From NCBI GenBank assembly GCA_963971405.1, contig OZ020487.1:31419371-31483370 (forward strand): 64,000 nt of DNA, read 5' to 3'. The notes below the pieces were generated by a model. That model ran no database searches and was not told the origin of the DNA. It saw only the letters and a program-made list of their open reading frames with translations. The translations under genes and the position numbers were made by a program. Shown in pieces: positions 33,649 to 46,500 of the stretch. This DNA is from Psococerastis gibbosa (lineage: Eukaryota; Arthropoda; Insecta; Psocodea; Psocidae). How positions within the stretch are numbered: the first letter of the stretch is position 1; each line of letters begins with the position of its first letter.

Positions 33649-34660
33649 CCATTTTACCGGCATTTATTTTTATTCTGTACCCTATCGTTGCTTGGACTAT
33701 ACTGCTATATATATTTTGTACTTTGGCTATAAATGTACTCATTAATGGAATGAAAGGCTCTCTAAAATTGGTACCTCCCAAAATTGCCAAAGGAAATAAG
33801 TGGCAAATTTATATTCAATTATTGGTACATAAATTAGAAACACTAGTACAATTGCATACAACATGTACGGAACTCTTAGCGATTTTTGCTATTTATTTGT
33901 TAGTTTTGTGACAAAATGAATAAGGCGATTGTTGAACAGATAGAGTTACCGTAATTTGGTTCAAATATATGTGTTACTATAGATGCACATTCACAATGTT
34001 GGTAATAAATGGTTACACCTATAAGTTAAGTGTGTTAAGATAATGCATTTCAGGGTTGGTTAAACGGAGTTTAATTGTTAACACGACCTGCGATCGATTA
34101 TTGAATAGAAAGTCTATTATGTTTTTTAACGCTCTACAACAATATGGCCAGCATTTATTCTTATTCTGTACATTTTTGTTGACTAGACTGTAATATAGCG
34201 CAAATTTTTACTTGTCTTATTAATGTACAATTTATGAATGAAATGAAAGGCCCCTGCCAAACGCCCCTCATAGTGGTACCCATCCAATCAATACAGCTCT
34301 CTAAAATTGGTACCTCCCAAAATTACCAAAGCAAATCAGTGGCAAATGTGTCGTAGACTATATTAAATATATTGGTATAGTAATTTGAGACACTAGTATG
34401 GTTAAATACAATATGTACAGAACTCTTAGAGATTTCTTGCAATTGGTTTTATGGCGATGAATAAGGGGATTGTTAAACAAATAGAGTTCAATCAGGACTT
34501 TGGTTCAATTACTTGCGTTACTGGGGCGAAAGCATGCGTATATTCATAATGATGGTATTAAATGGTTATATCCCTAGATGATAAGATAATGAATTTCAGG
34601 GTTGGTTATCAAAGGGAGTTAAAGTCTTATAACTGCGCTGTGGTCGATCGTTGAAAGGAA
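33649..34660. repeat. Diverged direct duplication, two units of about 500 bp
   Basis: 33,649-34,135 and 34,141-34,660 share, in order, ccggcatttattttattctgtac, ctctctaaaattggtacctcccaaaat, ggaactcttag-gattt, gataatg-atttcagggttggtta. The second unit has an insertion of about 50 bp. No conserved reading frame. Confidence 0.75.
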
Positions 34661-34663
34661 TGA

Positions 34664-35432
34664 CAGCGGCGTAGCCAATGAGGGGGGGGGGGGGTCAGCG
34701 GGGTCGGTCCGGACCCCTTAAAATTTAGCAAAACAGAAAAATTTTCGGATATTTATTCCAAAAAAAATCCCCGGGGAGACCCCGGTCCCCCTGTTTCCAG
34801 TTTTGTTAATAATGTTATCGTCTGCAAAATCAAAATTTTTTTGCTGAAAAACTATTTCAGGCCTATTATTTTCAAAACCCTACCCCGGGGGAGACCCCCA
34901 GGCCCCCCTTGTTGGCTATAATATTCTTCATATATGTCAAATATGAGCATAACTGTTTTCAAAGTGCGTAAATTCCACTATTTTGGGCCTATTCTTTTTC
35001 AAAATAATTCCCTCAGCGGAGACCCCCCCGGGCCCCCCTTTCCTGCAGTAAGTCTACTATTCCTCGGCTGTAAAAGCTAAACGTTATTAGAATAGGTTAT
35101 AAGACGTATATACATCAAAATGTGTAAAACTCCACAATTTCAGGCCAATTTTTTTCAAAAACCTGCCCCGGGGGAGACCCCCCTCCTTCAGTCCCCCGAC
35201 CCTTCGGGTGGGGAAATTAAGATCATACCCCTACCTAAAAGATGCCTACGTCCATGAGGACGGGTGTTACTATTTTTCTACTATTTTACGAAAATACGGG
35301 GGGGAGGGGAAGCGCCAAATGAAACACCACCCCATTCGAAAACCTATCGTAATTTGTAAACGGGCAAACTTTATGTATTGATGTTGTATGAAAACTGGAC
35401 CCCCCAACAAAAAATGCCTGGCTACGCCACTG
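34664..35432. mobile_element. Element with CAG-GGCGTAGCCA ends and four internal GC-rich repeats
   Basis: The ends are CAGCGGCGTAGCCA and TGGCTACGCCACTG, an inverted pair with one mismatch. Four internal imperfect repeats of about 130 bp each carry a ccccgggg-agacccc block followed by an AT-rich piece (ttcaggcctatt-tttcaaaa). The internal sequence is related to 4100-4300. No clear target duplication was found. It is similar in end type to the hAT-like MITEs at 50,527 and 51,233. Confidence 0.6.
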
Positions 35433-37160
35433 ACCGCGATGTTTGTTCCACTCACGATGTGTGAAATAGTCTTTTAACTCGTTGACTTGATTAGGTGTCA
35501 GTATTATATTATATTATTGTCAATACTCTGAATGTAACCATTCGGACCTGGACGACTGTGTTAATGTTACGGTGAGCAGATTATCATGTACTGTAACTCT
35601 TTATGATTTTATAGCGTACAGTGACTGTATGTAGGTACAGTATATTTTTGTACTTAGTCTACTGTATATTGCACCTATGAGAAATGTTCATATATGCATA
35701 GCCTTTTTTATTAAATTATTGATAATATTGCCAATGCATCTCAGTTATGGGCCACGCTGAAGTTGAGAGTGTATATATGGTGTCCTTTTTATTTTAACAC
35801 ATTGGCATTGAATCAGCGCATTTCTTTATTAATAGGCTATGTTAACTTAATTTTAATTTTGCAATTTTTTCACATTTTTTTGAGTACGGTATGGAATTTG
35901 TTATGGATAAGGGGACCCACCTTGGGAAATCCTTGGGGCCTTCTAGGGCATTTTTATTGTTCTAGCTTACATTGTAACCGCTAGTCCACTAGGCAACAAA
36001 TCTACCAATTTAGAAAGTTTGAACAAAATTGTAATTTGAACACGCATATATTATAATTACTTGGGAGAACTAATGGTGATACCAGTTTAGTAAGGATATT
36101 CTGTCATCATTGAATACACGTCTTTTAAAGATAATAAATGCTGACTGCTGTTTCGAACGACAGCAGTAGATATATAAGCACGTTGTGTCACAATTTTAAA
36201 AATTGTGCTTACTGCTTCCTGATCGCGGTGGGATAATAAGTCTACTAGTGCTGAGCTCATAACCCATTAGTTCCCAGCAGGTACTAGGCTTACAATGTTT
36301 ATACTATGGTAATAGAAATGTTGTAGTTTAACACTTTAGCTACAACCATCAGTCATTATTATATTGACTCAAGTCAGTGTTTTTTTGAGTTGTAGTTTTT
36401 CCATCTTTTCACTGTGAGTCCGGCCTTTCAACTCCCTATATAGCATTTTTTTTTTTGTGAAGTTAGTTAGTTAGTGTGAAGTTAAAAATATAAAACCAAA
36501 CCCCTGGTTTTTGGCATTTTTCTCATAAAATTTATGTGGTATGTGAAAAAAGGGTAATCACCAAAGTTGTACATCTTATTATCTACCTTTTTGCTATTTG
36601 ACGTTTTTCCATAGCTAGGACTTGTAGTCAGAAATGAAGATGTACCGTATTTCACCCTTAAAAACCACCCCTACCTGCCTCCCGAACTCAGATCGCCCGT
36701 AATTTATTTTTCTTTTAATGTCTGTCATATTATCTTCCATTTCCAATGGGTTTCATTCTACTATAATTTAATGTTTTTTTCACCATTTTTCAGGGGTTCT
36801 ACCCTGGGCTATTATACCAAGATGTATTGAAGTATATTGTACGTGAAGATCTACTGTATTTAAATGTCAAAGTGTCCGCCACCGCGAGGGCTTTTTTAGC
36901 TCTGTATTTGAACTGTACGAATTTAGCTATAGTATAGGGCTTTTCAGTTTAATTTAAGTACGATATAGCTACGTTGTGTTGCATTCTTTTAAGGAGCCAA
37001 AAATGAAGTGGCAGCCAAAGTGTTGAACTAAAACTTATGCAAGCAGTTTCTTAGCCCTGGATTTTTCATGCCCTGTTGTCGCGATTGTAACCAACCAGTA
37101 ATTATCTTAACGCATATATTATAGACCAGTACCCATAGCAGATGTCAATGAAACCATGGC
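35433..37160. other. Non-coding spacer
   Basis: AT-rich sequence without a frame above about 75 codons and without splice-bounded homology to anything else in the window. I see nothing to annotate. Confidence 0.4.
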
Positions 37161-39564
37161 CCAAACAGTGGCGTAGCCAAGTGGGGGGGGGGGGACTTTT
37201 GTTGGTCTGTTGCAAATAAATGATTTTGCTGGGTTCTAATGGGTCTATTATTCAAAGTGCAGCTTGATTGTAATTCTCCTCAATATATACAGTATAGAAC
37301 ACATTATTTCAATTCTTAGGAGCAGTGCGGTAACCGTTTTTTTTTGGAGGGGGGGGCCTTTGCACTTAACAGAGCATTGGGCCCCCTTTAATTTCCTGCG
37401 ATTTACTTTTTAATTTTCCTTTCTACAGGGGCCCCTATTGCCCTATTGCCATCCTATGCCATGCTACCCTTCTGCTACTATCTTTTTTTCTTTTTTTGTG
37501 AAATGTATTAAACGGCTGAACGTGAATTGCGGGGAATCGATTTACACCACGTATTTTGTGAGCTGCGTAGAGAAGTTACATCATTAACATTTTGATCTTT
37601 CCTTCTTCCAAATTTTACACTACGCATTTTTTTGGTGTAAACTCAATTTCTAACTTAATTTATTAATGAATTAATGGAGAAATTCTTCAAACCTTACATG
37701 TTTGCAGTACATACAAATTTTATTTCGGGGGGAGGGGGGGTCCGGACCGCATGGACCACCCCCCTGGCCACAGCCATGTAAAACTGCACAGGAGAGTGTC
37801 AATTCCAAGCCAGTGCTATTTGCAATTGAATGTTGCAAAGGAAGTATTTTCTATGGATTAGGCAATGAAAGGTGTAACCGAAAGATGGTGAACAGACAGA
37901 AATTGAGTAATGCATTGAAGCTGAAGGCAGTAGATGTTATTTCTGCAAAACATTCATTATAAATACCAGTGGAGCTCAGCAAAGGAAATGCATTCATTGG
38001 TCGTATTCGCCATACATACATCCCCGATTGACAAGAAGTCGGTATGATGATGGCGGGATATTGGCACCAATTATACATGCTCATTTGCAACCCATCATCT
38101 GGTCTCAATATTCTTCATTCTGCAATAGGACCACCCACAGTGGCGTAAAGTTTTAGAATGATAATTTTAGACTAAATCGTTTAAATCGCAATGTTATCAT
38201 TATAGAAATAACATTGCATTCAACCGAAGATGGGGCTCGGGGGTACAAAGTAGTGGAGTTTTACTCATTTTAATAGTAGTAAAGTAAAGCTGTAGATTTT
38301 ACGACAATATTTCATGTAGTTTTGTTCGCATTTTGTTGCTATGGGTCACACACATAAACTATTTGTTATTATTGATAACGTCTAATTAATAACAGGACTA
38401 AGTTAATGAATGATTAAGCTCTGCACTCTGTGAGTCAGCGAGTAAAGTTCGTATTTTTAAAACCTTAAATGTTTAGAATACCGTCAAAACTGATTCACTT
38501 CGCCCCGTTTTACGGTACATTACATAACTTAATATACTTTGGGTTAATCGTCCCCGCAATTCACAAAACGTTAATCGAATTCCTCCGCGCTCCCAGTGGA
38601 TTGAACGCGGGCGTCCACAGCTGTCTTTCTAGAGGGGTATGGTAGGTATTGCCCCCCGTGAATGAAAATTAGCTCTGTGGCCCGATATGCTGAGAAAACA
38701 GACCGAGACTTATTGACATTTCTCCTAACAACAGGGGTCTTCCTCAGAGGAAATGAGTGAGAAATAGTAACAGGGGTATTTAAAAAATAATAATAGGGTT
38801 TACCGAATTTATACAGCAGTATAATTAAGGCTGTTGCAAAATAAGACGTTAGTATACCCTTCGGGGCAACATTTTGTAATACATCCTCCCAAAATTGGGG
38901 GCTACATGGTACGCAGCGCTAGACGCGAGGCATACCAAAGCGCGAGGCCTGAAGCGGTTTCCTCACAGTTGAATATCTTCTCTGAATAGTCCGCAAGGTG
39001 TGCCAGAGAATTGCAAAGCGTGATGGTTGCCGTGGTCTAGTGGCCTAGTATCTAGTAATAGGCTAAGGAAGTAATTTATTTTTCTGGGGATTAATTGCGA
39101 ATTTCACAACTCTTATTTTAATTTTTTCTTAATATGTTTAATATTTGGGCTCATTAAAGAAAGAACATCACCCAGACATTTTTTTTAATAGCGGCTTGTT
39201 GGTTTTAAGGGGCAGCTACCCACCTTTGCCCCTTTGTGGACACCCTTGGGTTTGAATGCGAGCTCGCTGCCGAAATACACTTCTAAACATTTATAGTAAC
39301 ATGTCTAGTTTTAATTTTGTCCGGGGGGTGCCCACGGTTCCACTTCCCAGAGAGGCACTGAAAGCCCCCCAAGACCCCCCGGAGCTATTTTTTATATTTT
39401 TGTTTTTATTAATTATTATTATTATTTTATTTTATTGTTTATTATTGTTATTTTTTATTTTTTTTATTATCTATTTTTTTATTTTGTATTTTTTTTAACT
39501 GGCCGAATACTCTGCTGCTTCCAAAATCCGGCCACCCTATCCTACCAAAAACCCTACCCTTGGG
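37161..39564. other. Repeat-rich spacer
   Basis: Two copies of cagtggcgta (37,166 and 38,141) in the same orientation mark ends of hAT-like repeats. There are G-runs at 37,183, 37,350 and 37,728. 39,400-39,497 is a T/A-only low-complexity tract. The 86-codon frame 37,702-37,962 begins in the G-rich repeat and has no recognised domain. Confidence 0.4.
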
Positions 39565-40350
39565 CATTGCTAAAGGTCGCATTTAACGGTGATGGTCCCT
39601 TAAAACATGCAAGCTGGAAGGAAACTTAACGGAACCCCTGACCGATCTCACACCATGCCTTCCACGATACATGCCGGGTGTATCATAGCACGCATAATCT
39701 ACTTCTAACCAGCAGTGCACACTGCCTCAGGACATGCAACAGCTTTAAAAACTGCGCTCTTCATCCTCAACGTGCTGAATCATATGTCCCTTACGAGCTA
39801 CTGTGCTATTAATGATAAGATTCAGCTCAGTAGCAACCCAATTCATCAACGAACTTCGTGCGATACACCCCCGATGAATATCAGTTGTCGGTCAACTTCT
39901 GAAGACGCCGAGTGACTTATATAGTGTTATCCAGAAGAGGAATCTTCACACCCTGAACTCTGGCAACGTAAAAGCACTTCAATCTTTAAGACGTTCCTCG
40001 CTATCTGTGATGAATCTATAAGGCAACCACATCAATGCTGACTATGCATTGACATAGCTATCGGACAATTCGTCTCAGAACTCAAGCAACGGCTAAATGA
40101 CTATGGTTCAAATTTAGATTTGAATGGAGAGAGTTACTGAACTTTCATTTTGGAATTTATGTCTAACCACCAGTGGACTGACCGGTGAACGAAGCCATTG
40201 GACAGTTTAGAGGTAGAATGGGACTGACAATTAGGTGTAAGGGTTACATAGCGGACCAAAGCTCTCAGTCGAGTCGAAGAAGACGAGAACATATCTAGAA
40301 AACATTCATGGCAGAAGAGCGTAGAAGGCGCCCTGGATTAAGAAGAGCTA
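39565..40350 (+). repeat. Unclassified repeat, forward copy of an inverted pair
   Basis: This aligns, with divergence, to the reverse complement of 41,210-41,830. Shared landmarks include aggtcgcattt, gcagctttaaaa-c-gcgct, gggttacatag and agaagagcg-agaaggc. A short shared frame reads KVAFNGDGPLK here and KVAFVGERDLK in the other copy. The identity of the parent element is unknown. Confidence 0.55.
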
Positions 40351-40465
40351 CCGGTACTATATTGGCCCAGTCATTTGGAAAAGCCAGTGCTACGATAGTG
40401 ATAGATAGAACGACGTCAGGCAGCTGGGAGGCAGCGAGCGACCTGAGTTGAATACAAATCAAATT

Positions 40466-40520
40466 CACATCACTTCACTTCACATCACATCACATCACTT
40501 CACATCACTTCACATCATTA
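40466..40520. repeat. (CACAT/CACTT)n simple repeat
   Basis: Alternating five-base units cacat and cactt, with no coding meaning assigned. Confidence 0.8.
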
Positions 40521-41209
40521 AGGGCTTAACCACTTCACAATGTAATAGATTCAACTCCTCTTCTTTCTTCCTATTTTCAGCAAAATTTCACTTCACAATG
40601 TCTCTCACAGTCACTTTGTCTAACCCTAGACTCTCCGACACCTAGCTGCCTGAAGAAGTCCATCCCCCATTGCGAGAACCACCAAAGTCTCTTAGAGAGC
40701 GACCACTTTTGCTACCTTATCCAGTAGCCCTAATATGCCATACAATGTTAATTTAGCACCGTGGTTAAAAATGTAATACCGTACCTAGCTAAAATGGAAC
40801 AATGGAATGAATTGTATAGGGGAATTGTCGGTAACGTACGGCTAGAGAAGCCATCAGATAATAAAAAAAATATTCCTGGGCCGCTTGTCAATCAGTAAGA
40901 AGATATAGATAGCCCTACTACAGAAATAAAATGAAAGTAATTGGTAATGCGCGCTAAATTGGTGAAACTCGGACAATGCATGAAAGCTTGAGTATTCAAA
41001 TAGATGCGGTCGAGATATGGCGCTATGGGAACAAATGATGGAGTGCGATAGGGTGATGCTATATGGTGATGTCAGTAAAGAGTAGAATACTTGGATCGGC
41101 TATTAATTGATTGATGAAGACAGCGGGATGTACGAAATGGCGGAGGCCAGAGGGGACAGTAGAAATTGCTTCCCAGAAGACGAACAGACAGAGGCACTAA
41201 ATGAAGATG

Positions 41210-41830
41210 GTATGCCATGCTAGGGTTGCAGGCCTTCTGCGCTCTTCTGTCAAGCGTACTATAGGTGAACCGTTCTTTGCTTGCGCTCAGCTGCGAACGT
41301 CAGTTAGCTATGTAACTCTTGCACTTGGCTGCCTTATTCCAATAATCCACTCCAAATTTCCCGTCATATTCAAAACTAAAATTAAACTAGCACTTGAAGA
41401 ACTAATAGGTTAACTGTCATTCATTGTGCGAAGCAATCAACTGAAAAACACGTTAGAAGAGTTCCCAAGCCCCTTAAGAAGAACACCTTGCCTGACATAC
41501 ATCGCAGACTGTACACAACAGCAACCGACCAACTAAATCAGTACTGACGCTATCGAATCATATCATCAAGAGACAGTAACTCTGGGAGCATTAGATACAA
41601 CAAATCGAGAATGGCAGCGCGGCTTTTAAAGCTGCTACAACCTGAAGACGGCGTGTACTGCAGATGAGAAGCAGAATTATGCACATGCTTTGATGCACAC
41701 AACTTGCATTGTGTAGGGCGCGCTGTAGGACCTGCCAGAATTCCAAAGTTTCCTACCAGTGTGGATATTTTGAGGTCCCTTTCACCTACAAATGCGACCT
41801 TCATGCAACCTTTGGGTAAGGTTTGCACGC
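41210..41830 (-). repeat. Unclassified repeat, reverse copy of the inverted pair
   Basis: This is the reverse-oriented partner of 39,565-40,350. The minus-strand frame at 41,550-41,828 reads MKVAFVGERDLKISTLVGNF, then CKLCASKHVHN, and is open for 92 codons. The Cys-x2-Cys pattern is suggestive but no domain is recognised. Confidence 0.5.
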
Positions 41831-42051
41831 CGATTGCCTATTGGCATGCAGTGGCCTGAGAAAGAAAACCCAATTATCCCGTTCGCTCAAGGGAAAGGCA
41901 CTGCTCTACTACTAAACATTCAGATACGGCGTCTATAATGTCAGTAACTACAATAAGTAAGTACCCACAGGTGACAAGTGACAATCAAGCCGCAAATCGA
42001 ATTTATCCAGCGATTAAGAAAGCAGTATATAGTGATCTCTACCATTAAAAT

Positions 42052-42655
42052 TAAATATAGGCGTGCTGTGTCAATTACAACTATAACAATATTAGAAACT
42101 TAACTCAATTGACATTAAAAGAAATGAAAATTGGTACCGTACAATCTTACAACTATTGTTTCAGTTTATAGGCTAACTATCTATTATTTAGGTGCAATAT
42201 ACAATAGAGTGAAGTAATTTGCCAATAGATTTATATTATTTTCCGCTATACTTTTTTAGCGGTCGTTTAGAGTGTTAATGTACACTATAACTTTGTAACA
42301 GCGCGGCGGCTTAGAGAGCAATTTCCTGACGTGACGACTTTACAATTTTGAGATGTGACAGAGAGGCAGAAAACTGCGCCATGTAATTAGAGTAGGTTAA
42401 ACCTATGTAGTGCCTATCTTCATCATTCAATTTAAAAAGGGAGCATGCTGTGTCTATTACAACTATTACAGTTTCAAAAACTGAACACAATTGAAACGTT
42501 AAAAAAAAAAATGAAAACTGATACCTGTACAGTACAACCATTGTTTCAGGCTAACTATCTATGAAGGTGCAATATACAATAGTGCAGAAATTAGCCTAAA
42601 AGTTCATATCTGTCAACCTATGCTTTTTAGCGGTACTTTAGTGTTATTGAATACC
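42052..42655. repeat. Diverged direct duplication, two units of about 220 bp
   Basis: 42,058-42,275 and 42,437-42,650 share gctgtgtc-attacaact, ttgtttcag, ggctaactatctat and ggtgcaatatacaatag. The unit end tttttagcggt...ttagtgtta is also shared. No conserved reading frame. Confidence 0.75.
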
Positions 42656-42983
42656 TATACATATATTATATACGATATTAATCAGAAATGAAAAAAGTTA
42701 AGGTTCCTTGTCATGACTATTTAATGGGGATGTATCGTATGGCGTGTGCGTAGGTAAATTGTCTGTTTGACAATTTTTGAATATTTACTTTTTTCAGTTA
42801 AACTTGTATGTTTTATATATTGTATAATTTATTATGAGTTAATTGTAAAAGTCGGCCGAAAGGCCAGAAGTTGGCCCATATGGAAAATTAATACAATTTT
42901 CTCTCTTTCGACATATTTTGCCCATGCATGCTATTATTTCCAACTTTTTGTCTGTGCCCATATATTTACTGTAAATTATTAAT

Positions 42984-42989
42984 TTTATT
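42984..42989 (-). terminator. Candidate poly(A) signal of gene B
   Basis: AATAAA on the minus strand, 76 bases after the proposed stop codon at 43,065-43,067. It would serve as the 3'-end signal if the 43,065-43,518 block is the last exon. Confidence 0.3.
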
Positions 42990-43064
42990 ATTAATATTAC
43001 CTTGCCTGTGTAAAAATAACGTTGTTGATGGCATCCGGAAAGACTAAACTTAAAAATAAAATAA

Positions 43065-43518
43065 TTAGCCCCCATAGCGGATGGGGGCGCGCCTTTGTCT
43101 TACCGTGGGGAGGTTTTCGAGCCCTTGCCACCATTTCCAGTCACCGTGCTCGGTCAGCAAACGGAGCTCCGTGCGTCTCATCCGGCGGTAACGGTAACGG
43201 GGTGGGGGGGATGGAGACTGGGGCGGGGGTGATGGAGGTGGCGAAGGCGGCGGCGAAGGCGGCGGCGAGGGCGGTGGCGAGGGCGGTGGCGAGGGCGGTG
43301 GCGAGGACGAAGGCGTTGGCGATGGGAACAGGGGCGGCGGCGATGTTGGCGGCGACGGCCAAGAGAAAAGGGACGACGGCAGTGAGTATTCGGAGAATGA
43401 CCCCTCCTCCGGCTCACTGCTGTCCTCCTCCGGCTCACTGCTGTCCTCCTCCGGCTCACTGCTGTCCTCCTCCGGCTCACTGCTGTCCTTCTCCTCACAG
43501 GACTCGTCATGGTCCGAT
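43065..43518 (-). CDS. Gene B exon 8 (acidic repeats, Pro-rich tail; probably last exon)
   Basis: The acceptor is TTTCAG, at 43,519-43,524. The frame opens SDHDESCEEKDSSEPEED, with four DSSEPEE units from a 21-bp minisatellite (43,405-43,490). It then runs through SEYSLPSS and a long PPPS-repeat run (from ggcggtggcgag repeats) to the basic piece RYRYRRMRRTELRLL, and stops at 43,065-43,067. A possible internal donor (GTAAGA, 43,098-43,103) would break the phase pattern, so I favour a terminal exon. Other frames on both strands are also long here because the DNA is repetitive. Confidence 0.5.
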
Positions 43519-46500
43519 CTGAAATCCCAGCAAAATTCATTAGAATGCATAATTCTCCATAATCTGTTTTTGCTTTCCAATTTATACGTAGCATAAGGAA
43601 AGCTTTGTGATGGTCGAAATTAACAATTCCAAGATTTCAACGGATTTACACGTTTTAAGGTCCCAGCAACTGATCATGGCGACAATAATACCGGTATTTA
43701 TTTAATCCCCCGGTATGAAAAATTCAAACAAGATAATTTTACAATGGAAAGTGCTATTCAAAATTTGTTTGCTTACGGTGTTAATATCAGGGGATTAAAT
43801 AAATACCGGTATCATAATCGCCATGATCAGGCTGCAGGAACCCAAAGAAGTGGATTTTCGAAATGTCTATCTGTCTGTTCCGGGCAAACTACTCGGTCGA
43901 TTTTGATGAAATTTAGCATGTGTGTTCACAAAAATTATACCTCGTGAGTTTTTTATTATTTTGGGCTAACTTGATTTTGTTTTTGTTTTTCTCAAAAAAC
44001 TCTAAAAAAAAACTTCTAAAAGAATTATTTCTCTTATTTCTTTTAAATTCACATAGCCTATATTGTCGGTTGCCCCTTGATAGTTTGCTTCTGGGGGTAA
44101 AAAATATAAATAAGTCAATTTTCATGAAAAATGAAATGAAAAAAAAAATATTTTTTTTTGGAACCTTACTGTCGATGATTTCTACCTTTAGGTATATTTT
44201 AGCTGTTAAACAAAGTAAAAACACCGAACAGGTTGATTTCCCAGGATTGTTATATATATACAGAGGTTACCTCACCAACGGTGACGTCGGACGGACCCCC
44301 CCCCCCCCCCCCCCCCCGCGGGATCCGAAATTTAACCGTAGGGAAATTATATACTATGAAATAACGCATTATCTCCATCTGCTATTTGATGACAAATTCG
44401 AAGGCATGATCGAGTAAACTCGGACCCGTTCTTAGATCATAGATCATATTTCCTCTACTGTACTAGACCACGCGGGAGATACACGCTTTGCATGCTGCCG
44501 GAAATTTATTGAATGAACGTGCATGACGCTATGATGAAACCATAATACGATATATGCTATATATTATATATATATTGTAACGTTGCTGATGGGTGACTTA
44601 CCCTGGCTCCTCCCAATTGATAGGGATGGCGTGGGGCCGCTGCAGACACAACCTGTGGAAAACAATTTATGTCGAGTGTCGAAACATGATATTCGGGTTG
44701 ATAGCTCAGTTTGTGTATACAGTAGGCCTTTTGCACGTGCCCCAAAATTTGTACAACTAAGCTACCTAAAAATTATTAAAAAATGGGCCGACCCTATGTT
44801 TGATGCTGAGGGTTACCGTATAATAGGGAGGTAGCAACGGGTAGGGGTAGTTTCCAGGAGGGGATAAGAAACCATAAACTATGCCTATGTAAAATTTAAA
44901 AATATAACAATTATTGGTAGCTATCTATTCCCTTACTTACTTAATTCATACGAACATTAATATTACTATAATAGCCATTGCCATGCAAGGCCGTGGGCAG
45001 GAATTTTCGGAGGGGGTTTTCATTAGGTGCCCATTCCACATACGTACAACGTCAACGAAAAATTGAAAAATGACGTCAAAATGACGTAAATTGACGTGGT
45101 AGCAGAATTTTTAGTATGTCTTTAATGTCTGCTAAAACGTCATTTTTCAATTTTTCGTTGACGATTGAAGTATATGGAATACCCCCCTAAGCAAATATTC
45201 TTTAGGAATTGTTGTGATGTTTGTTTTGATAAAATGTCGTGCCTGGAGAACGTGGCAGGAGACAGTCAATAATGGAGGATGGGAATAATAAAGCATCGTT
45301 TAAAGTTCAAGTATAATTTATTTAAAACATGGTGTCAGAATTGATTTATTTGTAAAAAAGTTGGTTAATTTGTATTCTTTAATATGCCTAATTCAGATGA
45401 AGATAAAACGGGAGTGGTCCCAACCGCCCCAACAGTAACCAAACACAGTGTTAGCCACAGGCACATGAATACGCGTGCAAGCAATCTCTGTAATGAATGG
45501 AATCGATGGATAACTGAGTTCACCATCTATTTAAGAGCCTCGAATTTAGAGAATGAATCAGACTCAAGACGAGTAGCCCTATTGTTGCACCATATGGGTC
45601 CAGAGTCTCTAGAAATATTCACATCATTTGGTGTTGATTTGGACACTGTTAAATTTGAGGATTTGAAAAAACGGTTTGATACATATTTCAATCCACTAAA
45701 AAACACTTCAATGGAAAGATTTCGATTTTTTACTCGCAAACAAGAAAGTGGTGAAACAATTGAAGAGTACGCTACTAAACTGCAAAATCTTGCAAGTTTC
45801 TGTGATTTGCAAAAACTGGCGGACTCCATCACAAAGGATGTGTTCATTTGTGGTTTGCGTTCAGAATTTAACAATATTAGAGAAAAATTACTGTTTGATA
45901 ATCCCACAACGCTACAAAAAGCTGTTGAATTAGCTCGTTCAATGGATAGATGTAAAATTGAGTCAAGTTCTTTATTGAGGGACAGTTCTTTGAGTGAATT
46001 CGTGGGAAGTGTAGGCAAAAGGCGAAACGCTGCACCTTCTACCTCGTATAGGCCTAATTGGAAACAAGATGATAACAAGCAAGTGTGCAAACGTTGTGGA
46101 AAGAAGCATGAAGACAAGGGCAAATGTCCAGCTATTGGCCAAACTTGCATGAAATGCTCATTGCTACACCATTTTGCAGTAATGTGTCGAACCCGAACCC
46201 GCCCTCAAGTCAAGGCAATCCGTGATGAATTAGAAACTAATGATGAAGGCGAAAATGATGTTTTCTTCATCGGAAATGTTAGTAGGCCTAATGTAAATGG
46301 TTCTGGTGGATGGTATGTCAACGTGCATATTCGTAGTCAAAAAATTAAATGCCAATTAGACACAGGGGCTTTTGTAGACTTGATGTCATTAAGTACATGG
46401 AAGAGATTAGGGTTTAAGAATAAAGACCTAAAAAATGTCTCAATGAAAATTACCACTGTAAGTGGTGAACGTGTTAAAGTTATTGGATGTGGGTTTGTTA

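Noticed and set aside
43022-43522. 166-codon plus-strand frame (Ala/Arg-rich)
   Set aside because: It is the complement of the repetitive last exon of gene B. Its length comes from GC-rich minisatellites, and its splice and composition evidence is weaker.
45527-46150. 207-codon minus-strand frame in the LTR element
   Set aside because: Antisense shadow of the gag region.
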